This document shows positions 16,943 through 26,406 of a stretch of 64,000 bases of DNA, piece by piece (position 1 is the first letter of the stretch; each line of letters starts with the position of its first letter). The stretch spans positions 1,572,261 to 1,636,260 of the forward strand of contig NC_013960.1 in NCBI RefSeq assembly GCF_000024725.1, read 5' to 3'. Source of the stretch: Nitrosococcus halophilus Nc 4. GTDB taxonomy: Bacteria > Pseudomonadota > Gammaproteobacteria > Nitrosococcales > Nitrosococcaceae. The notes below the pieces were generated by a model. It was given only the letters and a program-made list of their open reading frames with translations, ran no database searches and was not told the origin of the DNA. Made by a program: the position numbers and the translations under genes.

Positions 16943-19327
16943 CTAACCCTTTTTGCCTTCAGCGGCGGCGATTTGTTGTTTGACATTAACGAAGCTATCC
17001 GGATTGACAGAAATGGAATCAATATTTGCCTCTACTAGAAAACGGGCAAATTCCGGATAGTCACTTGGGGCCTGGCCGCAAAGTCCTACCTTGCGCTGCT
17101 TCTCATGGGCATAGCGAATCACGGTGGCAATCATTTCCTTGACAGCCTCATCTTGCTCGTTAAAGAGGGGGGCGAGCCGATTCGAATCCCGATCCACTCC
17201 CAAAACCAGTTGGGTCAGATCATTGCTACCAATGGAAAATCCATCGAAGCGGTCCGCAAATTGACGGGCTAGGATCACATTAGAGGGAATCTCGCACATG
17301 ACATAAACTTGAAGCCCTTGTTCCCCTCGGGTTAACCCGTTTTCCGCCAGGACTTCCAAGACCTTGTCTGCCTCTGCTGGAGTCCGGCAGAAGGGAATCA
17401 TGATAATGATGTTGTCCAGCCCAATTTCTTCCCGGGCCTTTCGAATGGCCCGGCACTCCAACGCAAATCCCTCCCGGTACCCTTCGTTATAGTAGCGGCT
17501 CGCTCCCCGCCACCCGAGCATGGGGTTGGGTTCTTTGGGCTCAAAGGCACGGCCGCCAATTAATTCCGCATATTCGTTAGTTTTAAAATCGCTCATGCGT
17601 ACGATGACAGGCTTGGGATATTGGGAAGCGGCAATCCGGGCGATTCCATGGGCCAAGGTATCCACAAAATACTGGGTTTTATCTTCCCAGGTCGCCGTTA
17701 ACTCATCAATTTTTTGGCGAGCTTCCTGATCTTCCAGTTCATTCCACCTTATCAGGGCCATAGGATGGATCTTGATGATGTTATTAATAATGAACTCCAT
17801 CCGGGCCAGTCCTACCCCATCGCTTGGCAGTGGCCACCAGCGAAGTGCTCCCGCTGGATGAGCCAGGTTAAGCATCACTTGGGTTCGGGTTTTGGGAATT
17901 TCTTCTAAGGAAAGATCTTGGGTTTCGTAATCGGCAATGCCTTCGTAGATAAAGCCTTCATCTCCTTCGGCACAGGAGACGGTAATTTCTTGGCCGTCTT
18001 GCAACATCTCTGTGCCGTTCCCAGTCCCGACAATGGCGGGAAGGCCCAATTCCCGGCTGACAATAGCAGCATGGGAAGTACGCCCTCCATGATTGGTCAC
18101 AATGGCGGCGGCCCGTTTCATGATGGGGACCCAATCCGGATCGGTCATTTCGGTGACTAGCACCGCATTTTCTTCGAAACGATCAATCTCAGAGGCACTA
18201 AGCAATTTGCAGACCTTGCCTGCTGCGATGGCATTGCCAATACTGAGCCCGCTGAGTAAATGTTTTCCCTTTTGTTTTAAGGTATAGGTCTTGAGCAAAG
18301 AGGCTTTTTTGCGGGATTGAACGGTTTCTGGGCGGGCCTGGACAATAAAAAGCTCTTCGGTGAGACCATCTTTGGCCCACTCAATATCCATGGGAAGGCC
18401 GTAATGGTCTTCGATAGCGGCGGCCCATCGAGCCAGGGTGAGAATTTCTGTATCCTGTAATACGGGATAAGGGCGCTCTTCCGCAGGGGTATCGAGGATT
18501 TTCGTTGGTTCCCCGTCCTTTGTAGAATAGACGATCTTTTGGGCTTTTTTGCCTATTTTTTTCTTGATAATGGGGCAACAAGATGGTTTTTTTAGTAAGG
18601 GCTTAAAGACCATATACTCGTCGGGATCCACCATCCCCTGCACCACGCTCTCACCAAGCCCCCAGGCAGCATTGATCAGTACCGCATCGGGAAATCCGCT
18701 CTCCGTGTCAATGGAAAACATCACTCCAGCACCGGCCTGATCGGAGCGGACCATTCTCTGGACACCGACTGAAAGGGCGACTTTTAGGTGGTCAAAGCCG
18801 TGATTTTCCCGGTAAATGATGGCTCGGTCGGTAAATAGGGAGGCAAAACAGCGCCGGCAGGCATCGATCAGGCTATTTTCTCCACTGATATTGAGGAAGG
18901 TTTCCTGTTGGCCGGCGAAGCTGGCTTCCGGGAGATCTTCGGCCGTGGCGCTGCTACGCACTGCCACATCAGGATTTTGATGACCGATTTGACTCGCTAA
19001 TTGACTATAGGCGTGGGTAATGGCCTGGGCAAGGGAAGGAGGGAAGTCGGATTCATAGAACCACTCTCGTATGGTTTTTCCGACCTTTGCTAATTTCTGT
19101 TGATCCTTCCTAAGTTCTTCAAGCTGCTGAGCGATTCTCTCCTTAAGCTGGTTAGCTTCTAGGAAATCCCAATAAGCCTGGGCCGTGGTTGCAAAACCCT
19201 CAGGGACCCGAATGCCTGTTTCCCGGAGATGCTGGATCATTTCTCCCAAAGAGGCATTTTTGCCCCCCACCAAGGGGACATCGTTAGAGCCCAGGTTTTC
19301 TAACCATCTGACGTACCGTTCGGCCAT
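16943..19327 (-). CDS. ppsA: Phosphoenolpyruvate synthase
   Basis: A 794-residue PEP synthase (pyruvate, water dikinase), which converts pyruvate and ATP to PEP, AMP and phosphate in gluconeogenesis. The domains are in the usual order: an N-terminal ATP-grasp domain with VPLVGGKNASLGEM; the central phosphohistidine domain with GGRTSHAAIVSRELG; and the C-terminal PEP/pyruvate-binding barrel with IGSNDLTQLVLGVDRD and CGQAPSD. The length fits the family. The gene is alone, with a hairpin downstream and a free upstream region. It complements the glycolytic and pentose-phosphate genes at 31-42 kb. Confidence 0.97.
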   Translation of the reverse strand: MAERYVRWLENLGSNDVPLVGGKNASLGEMIQHLRETGIRVPEGFATTAQAYWDFLEANQLKERIAQQLEELRKDQQKLAKVGKTIREWFYESDFPPSLAQAITHAYSQLASQIGHQNPDVAVRSSATAEDLPEASFAGQQETFLNISGENSLIDACRRCFASLFTDRAIIYRENHGFDHLKVALSVGVQRMVRSDQAGAGVMFSIDTESGFPDAVLINAAWGLGESVVQGMVDPDEYMVFKPLLKKPSCCPIIKKKIGKKAQKIVYSTKDGEPTKILDTPAEERPYPVLQDTEILTLARWAAAIEDHYGLPMDIEWAKDGLTEELFIVQARPETVQSRKKASLLKTYTLKQKGKHLLSGLSIGNAIAAGKVCKLLSASEIDRFEENAVLVTEMTDPDWVPIMKRAAAIVTNHGGRTSHAAIVSRELGLPAIVGTGNGTEMLQDGQEITVSCAEGDEGFIYEGIADYETQDLSLEEIPKTRTQVMLNLAHPAGALRWWPLPSDGVGLARMEFIINNIIKIHPMALIRWNELEDQEARQKIDELTATWEDKTQYFVDTLAHGIARIAASQYPKPVIVRMSDFKTNEYAELIGGRAFEPKEPNPMLGWRGASRYYNEGYREGFALECRAIRKAREEIGLDNIIIMIPFCRTPAEADKVLEVLAENGLTRGEQGLQVYVMCEIPSNVILARQFADRFDGFSIGSNDLTQLVLGVDRDSNRLAPLFNEQDEAVKEMIATVIRYAHEKQRKVGLCGQAPSDYPEFARFLVEANIDSISVNPDSFVNVKQQIAAAEGKKG

Positions 19328-19658
19328 CGCTTTCTCCTGACAGGTTTATGCAACTATTTTAAGAATGGCAATTAGGTTGAGAAAAGGTCTTTCCAGTTGA
19401 AAAACATAGTGTAGTCGGTAATACCAGGGCCTCGCAAACCCTAGACTATTTTTTTGCGGTGTTTCTAGCTATTTCTCAGTCAATCGCTATAGTCTGTCTG
19501 ACAGTAAGGAAAATGAAGCAGGAAGGAGTTTGTAGCTGTGGAGCTCAAGGGTATGGGGCTGGCGCTTATGTGTTCGTGCTGAATATCGTCTTTTTTGAAT
19601 CTGAATGTAAGCTGCCTGGGCCACTTGCTTGTGACCCAGACTAATATTAATAGAGAAA
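19328..19658. other. Intergenic region upstream of ppsA
   Basis: About 330 bp with no convincing gene. A 61-codon frame at 19459-19644 has no good start site or recognisable motif. The region presumably includes the ppsA promoter, but no clear -35/-10 pair is called. Confidence 0.5.
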
Positions 19659-20165
19659 CTAAAAATTGAAACCAATTCCTAATGTATAGAAAGTAGAGCC
19701 GTCATCTACGTCTTCATCTACATCAAATAGATAGGAGACCCGTCCAGTAATGAAAGTCTTTTCCTTCACATAGTACTTTACCCCGATTTCTGGACCAATG
19801 ATGAATGCATCGCTAACCCCGGCGCCGTATTGAACGCCCAAGCTTGCGCCGATGAAGGGTTGCCAGGCGTTAAAGTCAAAGTGGTAATCGCTAAATATTC
19901 GGGTTGCACCGTTAAGACGTGAAGTCTCTTCCGTGTCTGCAAAACCTACATTTTGCCGAAACCCAAACTCCAGTGCCTTGCTCCAAAATTGGCCAAACTG
20001 AGCGTCTACTGCCACACTTGTGGTATCAAAACCACTACTACTAATACCCGAGCCTGATAGGATCAACTCTCGGTCCCCGGTTTCTTGCTCAGCATAGCTG
20101 GCACCGGGGAAATAAAAGAAAGAAAAAATCATGCTTAATACTAATGCAATTTGTTTAATCTTCAT
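19659..20165 (-). CDS. Outer-membrane beta-barrel protein
   Basis: A 168-residue protein with a signal peptide (MKIKQIALVLSMIFSFFYF, cleaved after ASYA) and alternating strands with aromatic ends (FGFRQNVGFADTEE, KYYVKEKTFITGRVSYLF). It terminates in TLGIGFNF, a Phe-ended barrel signature. It resembles small eight-stranded OmpW/OmpX/PagP-size barrels but has no motif assigning it to one. A gaggaaac site precedes the ATG at 20165. Two direct repeats lie upstream (20205 and 20259). Confidence 0.8.
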   Translation of the reverse strand: MKIKQIALVLSMIFSFFYFPGASYAEQETGDRELILSGSGISSSGFDTTSVAVDAQFGQFWSKALEFGFRQNVGFADTEETSRLNGATRIFSDYHFDFNAWQPFIGASLGVQYGAGVSDAFIIGPEIGVKYYVKEKTFITGRVSYLFDVDEDVDDGSTFYTLGIGFNF

Positions 20166-20204
20166 AAAGTTTCCTCTCTATTTTGTTGAAGGAACACACA
20201 TTGT

Positions 20205-20278
20205 GTAGCAGAATTACAACCATAATGCCAGTTTTATTAAAAAAATAGACCACCATATGTAGCATTATTACAACAATA
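20205..20278. repeat. Direct repeat pair upstream of the barrel gene
   Basis: gtagcagaattacaaccata (20205-20224) and gtagcattattacaacaata (20259-20278) match at 17 of 20 positions and are spaced 54 bp start to start, about five helical turns. They lie 40-115 bp upstream of the barrel gene and could be operator sites. No known regulator consensus was recognised. Confidence 0.45.
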
Positions 20279-20294
20279 GCGTTTTATGTTTAGG

Positions 20295-20313
20295 TAGCCA
20301 CGTAGCGTGGCTA
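20295..20313. repeat. Short palindrome
   Basis: tagccacgtagcgtggcta is a near-perfect palindrome with 8-bp arms around tag. It lies between the barrel gene and the decayed FNT transporter gene. Confidence 0.5.
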
Positions 20314-20375
20314 GGGACAAGGGATTGATTTGCGATCAGGTCCTTAGGGGCTGCCAGCATATGGATGTGGTCTTT

Positions 20376-21074
20376 CAAATCGGGAAGCTTTGGGTGTGGG
20401 GATTGGTCGTGGCGCTACTGAGCAAATAATTGCAGACTGTTTTTCCCGTGTTAGCTAAGCAGGTGACAGTAATTGCTCTGCTACGGCTGTGGGTCCTGAT
20501 TTACTTTTCAAACCTCGTGGGTGCGGCAATGTTCGCTTCCCTTACCACTCTAGTTGGTCCTGGGCTAGGGGTAGTTTCACCGGAGGCGTACGGACACATT
20601 GCTCGAGAGCTAGTGCAGCATAACGGGGCGGTGCTCCTGCTTAGTGGAATCCTGGCAGGTTGGTTAATGGGGCTTCTCTCATGGCTGGTGAAAGCTACTA
20701 CTGATACCATAAGCCAAATTTTTATCGTATGGTTAGTCACGTCCGCTATTGGTCTAGGGCACTTACCCCACTGTATCTTATGAACAGTAGAAGTATTAGC
20801 GGGCATTTTTGCCGGTCAGGGGATCAGTTTTAGTGATTTTGGGCACTTTCTGTTGTGGGCCACATTGGGAAACGCGGTTGGAGGGATACTTTTCGTAGCT
20901 CTTATCAAGTTTAGTCACTCCATACAACCAGGGAAGGAGGCGGAGGAAACCGAGGTAGAAGCTACAGCTAAAGAATTGGGTTTAGAAAAGGATACACCGG
21001 AGGATACAGGTATTGAAGAAATATCTCCGAGTAAACCCTATGAGCATCGCTTGAGTGATGGAGAATCCGATTAA
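20376..21074 (+). pseudogene. Formate/nitrite (FNT) transporter family pseudogene
   Basis: The reading frame from about 20430 encodes the C-terminal half of an FNT-family channel (VFPVLAKQ, NLVGAAMFAS, then VEVLAGIFAGQG and LLWATLGNAVGGILF). It is interrupted by an in-frame TGA at 20781-20783 inside the usual H-C/S-I-V-G-T-V-E-V-L-A motif, and the frame resumes without a shift to 21074. Upstream, GLVVALLSK is followed by TAA at 20427, and a neighbouring frame reads GATEQII, like the family's L-F-T-E-N segment. This implies a further frameshift or deletion, and the N-terminal ~100 residues are absent. FNT proteins move formate, nitrite or related monovalent anions. Confidence 0.82.
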
Positions 21075-21190
21075 AGTGTATCGTACCGCATTTGCCCTTC
21101 TCTGCTCACTTGGATAGGCGAGAGTAGTTAGCAAGGCTAGTTCCGCTTGGCGCGAAATCAGCCGGGTATGGGGTATGTCAATGGATATGT

Positions 21191-22244
21191 TCAACTTAAC
21201 CAAGATCTAGCAAAAAACTCATTTACTGGCGTAAGGGAAGGGATATGGTCGCAAATGATTTTTGTAATTACTAATAAAGGTACGGCAATAAAGGCACCAA
21301 GAATCCCCCAAAACCATATTCCAAACGCAATCCCTAAGAAGATCATTAGGGGGTTTAAAGAAAGACTGCGACCGAGAATTAGGGGTGTAATCAATTGCCC
21401 TTCGAGTGTAGTTAGGAATAAAAACACTCCTGGTACTAGAAGAATTTGGTTAAGTTCCTCAAAAGATAAAATGGCTACACCTGTGAGGATTATAAGAACC
21501 CCTAAAGGCCCTAAATAAGGGATAAAATTAAATGATCCTGCTAAGACCCCCCAGAGTAACGCATTAGGAAGATCAACAAAATACATGGTTGTACCTACCA
21601 CAACGCCTAGCCCCGCATTGATTAAAGTGATGGTGAGCAAATACCTCGACACCTTGGTTTGCACTTCATTTACTATTTCTAGAGTTTGCCGCTTCTGTGT
21701 CCAAGTAGGCATTATTTTTACTAATTTATGTAAAAATAAGTCTCCATAAGCATAGAAAAAAATATAACAAAAGGAAGATAAATACCAGATTTGTGAGTAA
21801 CCCCCAAGTGCTAGTGAAGAGTATATTTCTTAGTCGGGAACCTTGTTCGACTTCTATTGAATTATTTTTTGAATCTGCCTTTGTGAGGTCTTCCACCTCT
21901 TCAGCTTTTTTTTCTACTTCTTCGATTGCTTTTTTTAGGGGAAATAATTTTCGTTCAGCTTGTTGCAGTAATATTGGACTCTTTTGCATCCATTGAGAGG
22001 CGGGTTCAGCTAATGTCAAAACACTAAAAGTTACACCTTCTAGTAAGGCGATAACTATGAAAGCTGCTGTAAGTTTTTCGTTAACGCCTATTTTTTTAAG
22101 AGAGCGGACGAAAGGTGCCAAAAGAAGATTTAACAGAAAAGCTATAATAATGGGCAAAAAAAAGCTTCGGGCGACATATAAAGAAAAAAACAGGGCCAGT
22201 ATAAAAAGCCCTGTTAAAGCCTTTGAGGAAAGAAGCCCAGTCAT
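21191..22244 (-). pseudogene. AI-2E family transporter, single frameshift
   Basis: Two adjacent frames, 22244-21726 (172 residues) and 21712-21191 (173 residues), are the N- and C-terminal halves of one AI-2E/PerM-like permease of about 350 residues. The break is in a run of seven T on the minus strand near 21757-21763: removing one T gives ...LLYFFYAYGDLFLHKLV... continuing into MPTWTQKRQ. The halves together have about eight transmembrane segments and the family core (FNFIPYLGPLGVL). It may be a true pseudogene, a phase-variable tract or a base-calling error. A second, intact AI-2E gene lies at 28201-29277. Confidence 0.85.
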
Positions 22245-22263
22245 GGGTGCTGAGAAAAAGTAC

Positions 22264-23091
22264 TTACTCCTTCGGGCTGGGAATAGTCAACTTTGTTCCA
22301 ACTAGTAATTGATTAGGATCTTTGATTTTGTCCTGATTAGCTTCATAGAGCAGGTGCCACTTCTCAGGATCACCGTAGACACGTTCAGCAATAATAGAGA
22401 GGGAATCGCCACGCTGAACAGTAACTGTCTTTGGAATAGCGCCTTCCATCGGTTTTTCTTCTGCTCTCTGCTCTGGCCCTGAAGGAACTAGGGCTTCAGC
22501 TTCTTCACGAGGGCGTTCCGTTGGTTTATCCCTCGTTGGTTTTTCTGTAGATACAGGTTTTTCCTCTGGCGGCGCACCTAATTCCTCCGCTGTTGGGACT
22601 TTACCACCCTCCTTGGGCTCTTTAATTGTCGGTTCAAATTTCTCCTCTTCGATTGGAAGTGGTTCAGTCGGTTCAGGGGGAGGTGGGGCAGTAACCTCCT
22701 CCTGTGCTAACTTCTCGGAAGGCTCTTTTGGTTCCTCGGGTTCGGCCTTCTCTTCTTTTATGCCTAGTTCTTCCAAAATTGCGGCAAACTCGTCTTTTTC
22801 CTCTCTTGGAGCCGTTTCCTCTTCAACAGGGGGTTCAGTGGGCTTCGGCTCTGCAGATTTGGGTGCAGTCGCTTGTGGAACGAGTGCTTCACTTTCCTTG
22901 CTAGCTATCTCTACTTCTTCATCCTGACGGCCGAGATATACCCACACCGCAGCTCCTGCTAATACTACGATCAATAAAAGTACAATGACCACAGACAGAA
23001 CCTGTCCATCGCTTTTTGAACGCCTATGGACAGAGTAGCTATGAGTGGATCGGGGATAGCTGTGAATGTTGTGTCTAGAACGGGCCATCAT
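22264..23091 (-). CDS. Membrane-anchored LysM-domain protein
   Basis: A 275-residue protein. Residues 1-28 are basic, followed by a transmembrane helix (LSVVIVLLLIVVLAGAAVWV) and a long Glu/Pro-rich spacer (about 55-215). The C-terminal LysM domain contains TVQRGDSLSIIAERVYGDPE and LLVGTKLTIPS. LysM domains bind peptidoglycan, so the protein probably spans from the inner membrane to the cell wall. The acidic-proline spacer recalls inner-membrane or divisome proteins with long linkers. An aggagcaa site precedes the ATG pair. It lies 20 bp upstream of the AI-2E pseudogene on the same strand. Confidence 0.85.
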   Translation of the reverse strand: MMARSRHNIHSYPRSTHSYSVHRRSKSDGQVLSVVIVLLLIVVLAGAAVWVYLGRQDEEVEIASKESEALVPQATAPKSAEPKPTEPPVEEETAPREEKDEFAAILEELGIKEEKAEPEEPKEPSEKLAQEEVTAPPPPEPTEPLPIEEEKFEPTIKEPKEGGKVPTAEELGAPPEEKPVSTEKPTRDKPTERPREEAEALVPSGPEQRAEEKPMEGAIPKTVTVQRGDSLSIIAERVYGDPEKWHLLYEANQDKIKDPNQLLVGTKLTIPSPKE

Positions 23092-23293
23092 AGTTGCTCC
23101 TAATATTCTTACAGCTTGGCTAATGCCCAGTTATCTTCTCTTGATAAAGAGGTGACAGCTTAAGCGCCCTTGGGCTTGGGTTTTCCCCCAATCATCCTCC
23201 AAAATAGATAAAGTAGAGCTGAGAATAAATGAGGGTTTACCCTAACTTATAAACTAGAATAGTAATGCTATGGGTAAAGCTGCAGACATAATA

Positions 23294-24388
23294 TTAAAAG
23301 AATACTTCATAATGAAGGATCTCATGGGGCGTTTCCTTTTTTATGAGTTCTCCTGCCATTTGGCCCAGTGCAAAACCTACGTTAAGACCAATCAAAAAAC
23401 TTAGGGCTGCATATGGCCATGACCACCCTCCGCTGAGATGTAAGGAAAGAATAAAAATAATGACTCCTAGGATAGCACCCGCCACAGCAACCTCATACAG
23501 GTGGTCGCTGAGAAAATAGCGCACTTCGCCCCAAGAAGAAGTTGACGGGAACGGTAAGGAAAGGCCTTCTTGAAGGGCCGCTAGCTGTTCTTGCTGTTCT
23601 TTTTTGGAAGGGCTTAATTTTTGTGGCGCATGTTCTAACACAGCTTTCATGTATCGGATCCGGGCTTCCACCTGTTCAGGTGCTTTAGAATAAAGCTTAT
23701 GGAGTTCTTCTCTGGTTTGCGAGCGGGAGGATTCCTTCTCTGCCGTTAGAAATGCTTTCAAATAAGATTCAATTTCATACATTGTTACACCTCCAGAATG
23801 GGCCCTAATAAGTTCAGTGGGATGTACTAATAGTACTTGACGCTGTTCTACCTCTTTTGCAGCAATCAGATTTCCCAAGCTCAGTCCTCCGCCAATGGTG
23901 ATAGGTGCCCAGATTAGGATATTGATACTAATTTTTTGAATTTTATTCATATCAAACCTCTCTTTTTGAGCGGATCTAACGATAGCAACGAAGAGTCCGG
24001 CAAGAGCTCCGACTGCAAGTGCTATCCATGTGATTGTGCTGCGCTTTTGTTTTGCTTCTTGATTCCAAGACACCACATGGGCATTAATTTCTTCTTCTAG
24101 GAGAAGGGTTCGTTGAAGTGTTTGGGATTTGGAAAAATCGTATGAGAGCCGAAGATAAGACTTTAGTTCCTTTACTTTTTGAACGAAATCCTCCCGGTTT
24201 TCGGTAATCTCAGTAAGTTTCTCCACAATTTGGTGAGCCTCTTGAGCAAGTAATTCGCTCCTGTTTTGGTGGCTTTCAAGGAAACAATCGATTTGTCTAT
24301 AAAAATCAGGGGGAAGATCTTTATTAGGAGAGGCGAGGAGTAGGGTTGGAATGAGAGCTAATATTAATAAAAAACAGTAACGGTTCAT
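23294..24388 (-). CDS. Conserved exported/membrane protein of unknown function
   Basis: A 364-residue protein with a signal sequence (MNRYCFLLILALIPTLLLAS) and an alpha-helical, charged N-terminal part (about 20-120). A transmembrane segment (TWIALAVGALAGLFVAIV) and a second one near 150-168 follow. A central helical region (about 175-275) precedes two C-terminal transmembrane segments (VAVAGAILGVIIFILS and YAALSFLIGLNVGFAL). No catalytic motif or named family was recognised. It may be part of the surrounding envelope-gene group. Its start is divergent from the APP1-like gene at 24564. Confidence 0.65.
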   Translation of the reverse strand: MNRYCFLLILALIPTLLLASPNKDLPPDFYRQIDCFLESHQNRSELLAQEAHQIVEKLTEITENREDFVQKVKELKSYLRLSYDFSKSQTLQRTLLLEEEINAHVVSWNQEAKQKRSTITWIALAVGALAGLFVAIVRSAQKERFDMNKIQKISINILIWAPITIGGGLSLGNLIAAKEVEQRQVLLVHPTELIRAHSGGVTMYEIESYLKAFLTAEKESSRSQTREELHKLYSKAPEQVEARIRYMKAVLEHAPQKLSPSKKEQQEQLAALQEGLSLPFPSTSSWGEVRYFLSDHLYEVAVAGAILGVIIFILSLHLSGGWSWPYAALSFLIGLNVGFALGQMAGELIKKETPHEILHYEVFF

Positions 24389-24563
24389 GTTTTGGAAAGT
24401 GGCATTGCTTTGTGAATATATCCAAAAATGGCTAATAGATTATATGGCTTTAAAAATTAAACTATAGTTCAATTTTGTCTATAGTTATAGGCTAGATCCG
24501 GGCACCGTGGTTAATCAACATCGCGATTATCTAGTTTGCTGGAACTTCTTCTACGAGGCCTCT

Positions 24564-25835
24564 ATGAGTATTCATTGCATGTTAAGAAACATCGCCCAAG
24601 CGTTGCGCAGGGCTCTTCATTTGTTGGCCCGCCCAGTTAGAAGCGATCGCGGCCGGGGGGGCATTGTTATCCACCCCTATCGCGGTTATGGCTCTCCTAA
24701 GGAGGTCTTCCTGATGGGGCGAGTTTTTAGACAACGAAGGAGGGTCTCAAAAGCAGGAGAGGCGACGCTGAGGCGCGATCTAATCGACATTGCTCGACGG
24801 CTCCTGAGACGAGGGATTGCTGGTGCGGTCCTATCAGTCCATTTCGGTGGGAAGGAACAGCAAGTGATGACAGATCGGGACGGCTACTTTCGCATCCATC
24901 TGCAACCCATGCAGCCACCACCAGCAGACCGTCTCTGGCACCACATGGACCTTAAATCGGTTGAACCAGCCGGTGCTGTGACCAAGGGTGATCTATTCAT
25001 ACCGCCAAATACCGCCCGTTACGTCGTGATCAGCGATATTGACGACACCATTATGTATACAGGGGTCGCTAACAAGGTAAAGATGTTGTGGCGCTTATTT
25101 ATTCAAGGACCTCAAAGTCGAGTAGTTTTTCCCGGCGTAGCAGCATTTTACAGGGCATTGCATTCGGGCGCTGCTGGTGCTGAGTGCAATCCGATGTTGT
25201 ACGTCTCTCGGGGCCCGTGGAGCCTTTATGAAATCCTTGATGAGTTTTTCCACCTCCATGGTATCCCCGTAGGCCCTATTTTATTCCTGCGCGATTGGGG
25301 CCTTACTCCCAAGCACCCGTTCCCCCGGCAGCGGAAGGGCCACAAGCTTGCACTAATCCGTGACATGTTGGCTCTCTACCACGACCAACCTTTTATTCTC
25401 ATTGGGGATAACGGACAGCGGGATCCAGAAATTTATGCTCAGGTGGTCCAGGAACACCCAGGGCGGGTTCTCGCAGTTTATATCCGCAATGTTAGCCATA
25501 ACCAGAAACGGCATCGTGAGATTGAGATATTAGCCAAGAAAGTAGTCAATGCCGGTAGCACTTTACTACTTGCTGCGGACAGCTTTGCCATGGCAGAGCA
25601 TGCCGTCAAGCATGGCCTCATCGCACCGGAGGCGGTATCAGAGGTGCTCAAGGAGCGTGAGCACCAGCAGGGAGACCTGGATTTAAAGCCAACCCGCAAG
25701 GTAAAACGGTTAACTTCACAGGATACCCAAAAGGCTTTAGCACGTGGCAAATTAAAAGAAACTCTGGGGAAAAAAAACAGAAAAGAATCACCGCCCAATG
25801 TGGTGGTAGAGTCTGAGGATAGAAAAAGACACTAG
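24564..25835 (+). CDS. APP1-like (DUF2183) phosphatidate phosphatase-family protein
   Basis: A 423-residue protein if started at the ATG at 24564 (gaggcctct upstream); the longer GTG frame begins at 24507. The central region has the HAD-like motif SDIDDTIMYTG, a Ser/Arg motif YVSRGPWSLYEIL and the later Asp motif ILIGDNGQRDPEIY. These are typical of the catalytic domain shared with yeast App1, an Mg-dependent phosphatidate phosphatase. The N-terminal ~140 residues include a beta-rich segment, and the last ~60 are Lys-rich and likely disordered. Activity on phosphatidate is inferred from family. It fits a region rich in envelope and lipid genes. Confidence 0.85.
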   Translation: MSIHCMLRNIAQALRRALHLLARPVRSDRGRGGIVIHPYRGYGSPKEVFLMGRVFRQRRRVSKAGEATLRRDLIDIARRLLRRGIAGAVLSVHFGGKEQQVMTDRDGYFRIHLQPMQPPPADRLWHHMDLKSVEPAGAVTKGDLFIPPNTARYVVISDIDDTIMYTGVANKVKMLWRLFIQGPQSRVVFPGVAAFYRALHSGAAGAECNPMLYVSRGPWSLYEILDEFFHLHGIPVGPILFLRDWGLTPKHPFPRQRKGHKLALIRDMLALYHDQPFILIGDNGQRDPEIYAQVVQEHPGRVLAVYIRNVSHNQKRHREIEILAKKVVNAGSTLLLAADSFAMAEHAVKHGLIAPEAVSEVLKEREHQQGDLDLKPTRKVKRLTSQDTQKALARGKLKETLGKKNRKESPPNVVVESEDRKRH

Positions 25836-25891
25836 CACCAGGGTTTTATAGCAAATTCAGGGTTTGTAAGTGTAAGAAAATAAAGAAAAAT

Positions 25892-26128
25892 TCAATGGCC
25901 CCTGTGGTTAGTAGCCCAGAATCGTGAATGTGAAATTATTTCACGGGAGATTGCCTTAGATAATGATGGAGAAAAACTAGTGATAAATCCAGCTATAAAA
26001 GCACAAGTAATTGCCGGTATTCCAATAGTTTTTTTTAAATATTGATTTTCGTTTTCTATTTTTGCTAATGATAACAGGTGTAAACGTGCCTGTTTTACTC
26101 TTTTCTCTGGAGTTAAATATTTTCTCAT
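25892..26128 (-). CDS. YqjK-like small membrane protein
   Basis: A 78-residue protein with a basic, helical N terminus (PEKRVKQARLHLLSLAK) and a hydrophobic stretch (GIPAITCAFIAGFITSF). It overlaps the upstream holin-like gene by 4 bp (ATGA). It follows YqjD-like and YqjE-like genes in the same order as the enterobacterial yqjD-yqjE-yqjK cluster, which is the main reason for the name. Sequence similarity alone is weak. Confidence 0.6.
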   Translation of the reverse strand: MRKYLTPEKRVKQARLHLLSLAKIENENQYLKKTIGIPAITCAFIAGFITSFSPSLSKAISREIISHSRFWATNHRGH

Positions 26129-26403
26129 TGTTTTATTTTTGAATTTCCAATGAAAATTAATATGATGCCAAAAAATATTGCTATAATTCCAGTAATTAAT
26201 ATAGCTGCAGGTACTGAAATTAGATCACTTAATGCCAAGCCAATGGATATTAGGATTAAAACAAACGCCCCCGCCAAGAAGAACATTCCAACTAGAAAAA
26301 AAGCTAAAGCAACAAAAAAATAAAAAAGATTTATTTTTGATTGTTGCAATTCAGCTTTGATTAATTCAATCGTAGCGAATAAAACTTTAACGAGTACAGT
26401 CAC
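26125..26403 (-). CDS. YqjE-like / phage holin 3_6-family membrane protein
   Basis: A 92-residue protein with two transmembrane helices (FFVALAFFLVGMFFLAGAF and PAAILITGIIAIFFGIILI) separated by a short loop. This is the pattern of the putative actinobacterial holin-X/YqjE family. The start is a GTG at 26403, four bases after the preceding gene's stop, and the stop overlaps the next gene's start by 4 bp. Membership in the yqjDEK-like cassette suggests a stress-related envelope role. Confidence 0.8.
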   Translation of the reverse strand: MTVLVKVLFATIELIKAELQQSKINLFYFFVALAFFLVGMFFLAGAFVLILISIGLALSDLISVPAAILITGIIAIFFGIILIFIGNSKIKQ

Positions 26404-26406
26404 GAT

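Noticed and set aside
19459-19644. 61-codon frame between ppsA and the barrel gene
   Set aside because: Weak start, no motif, and the location fits a promoter region.
20781-20783. TGA as a selenocysteine codon in the FNT gene
   Set aside because: The family has no Cys or Sec at this point, and further upstream lesions show the gene is decayed.
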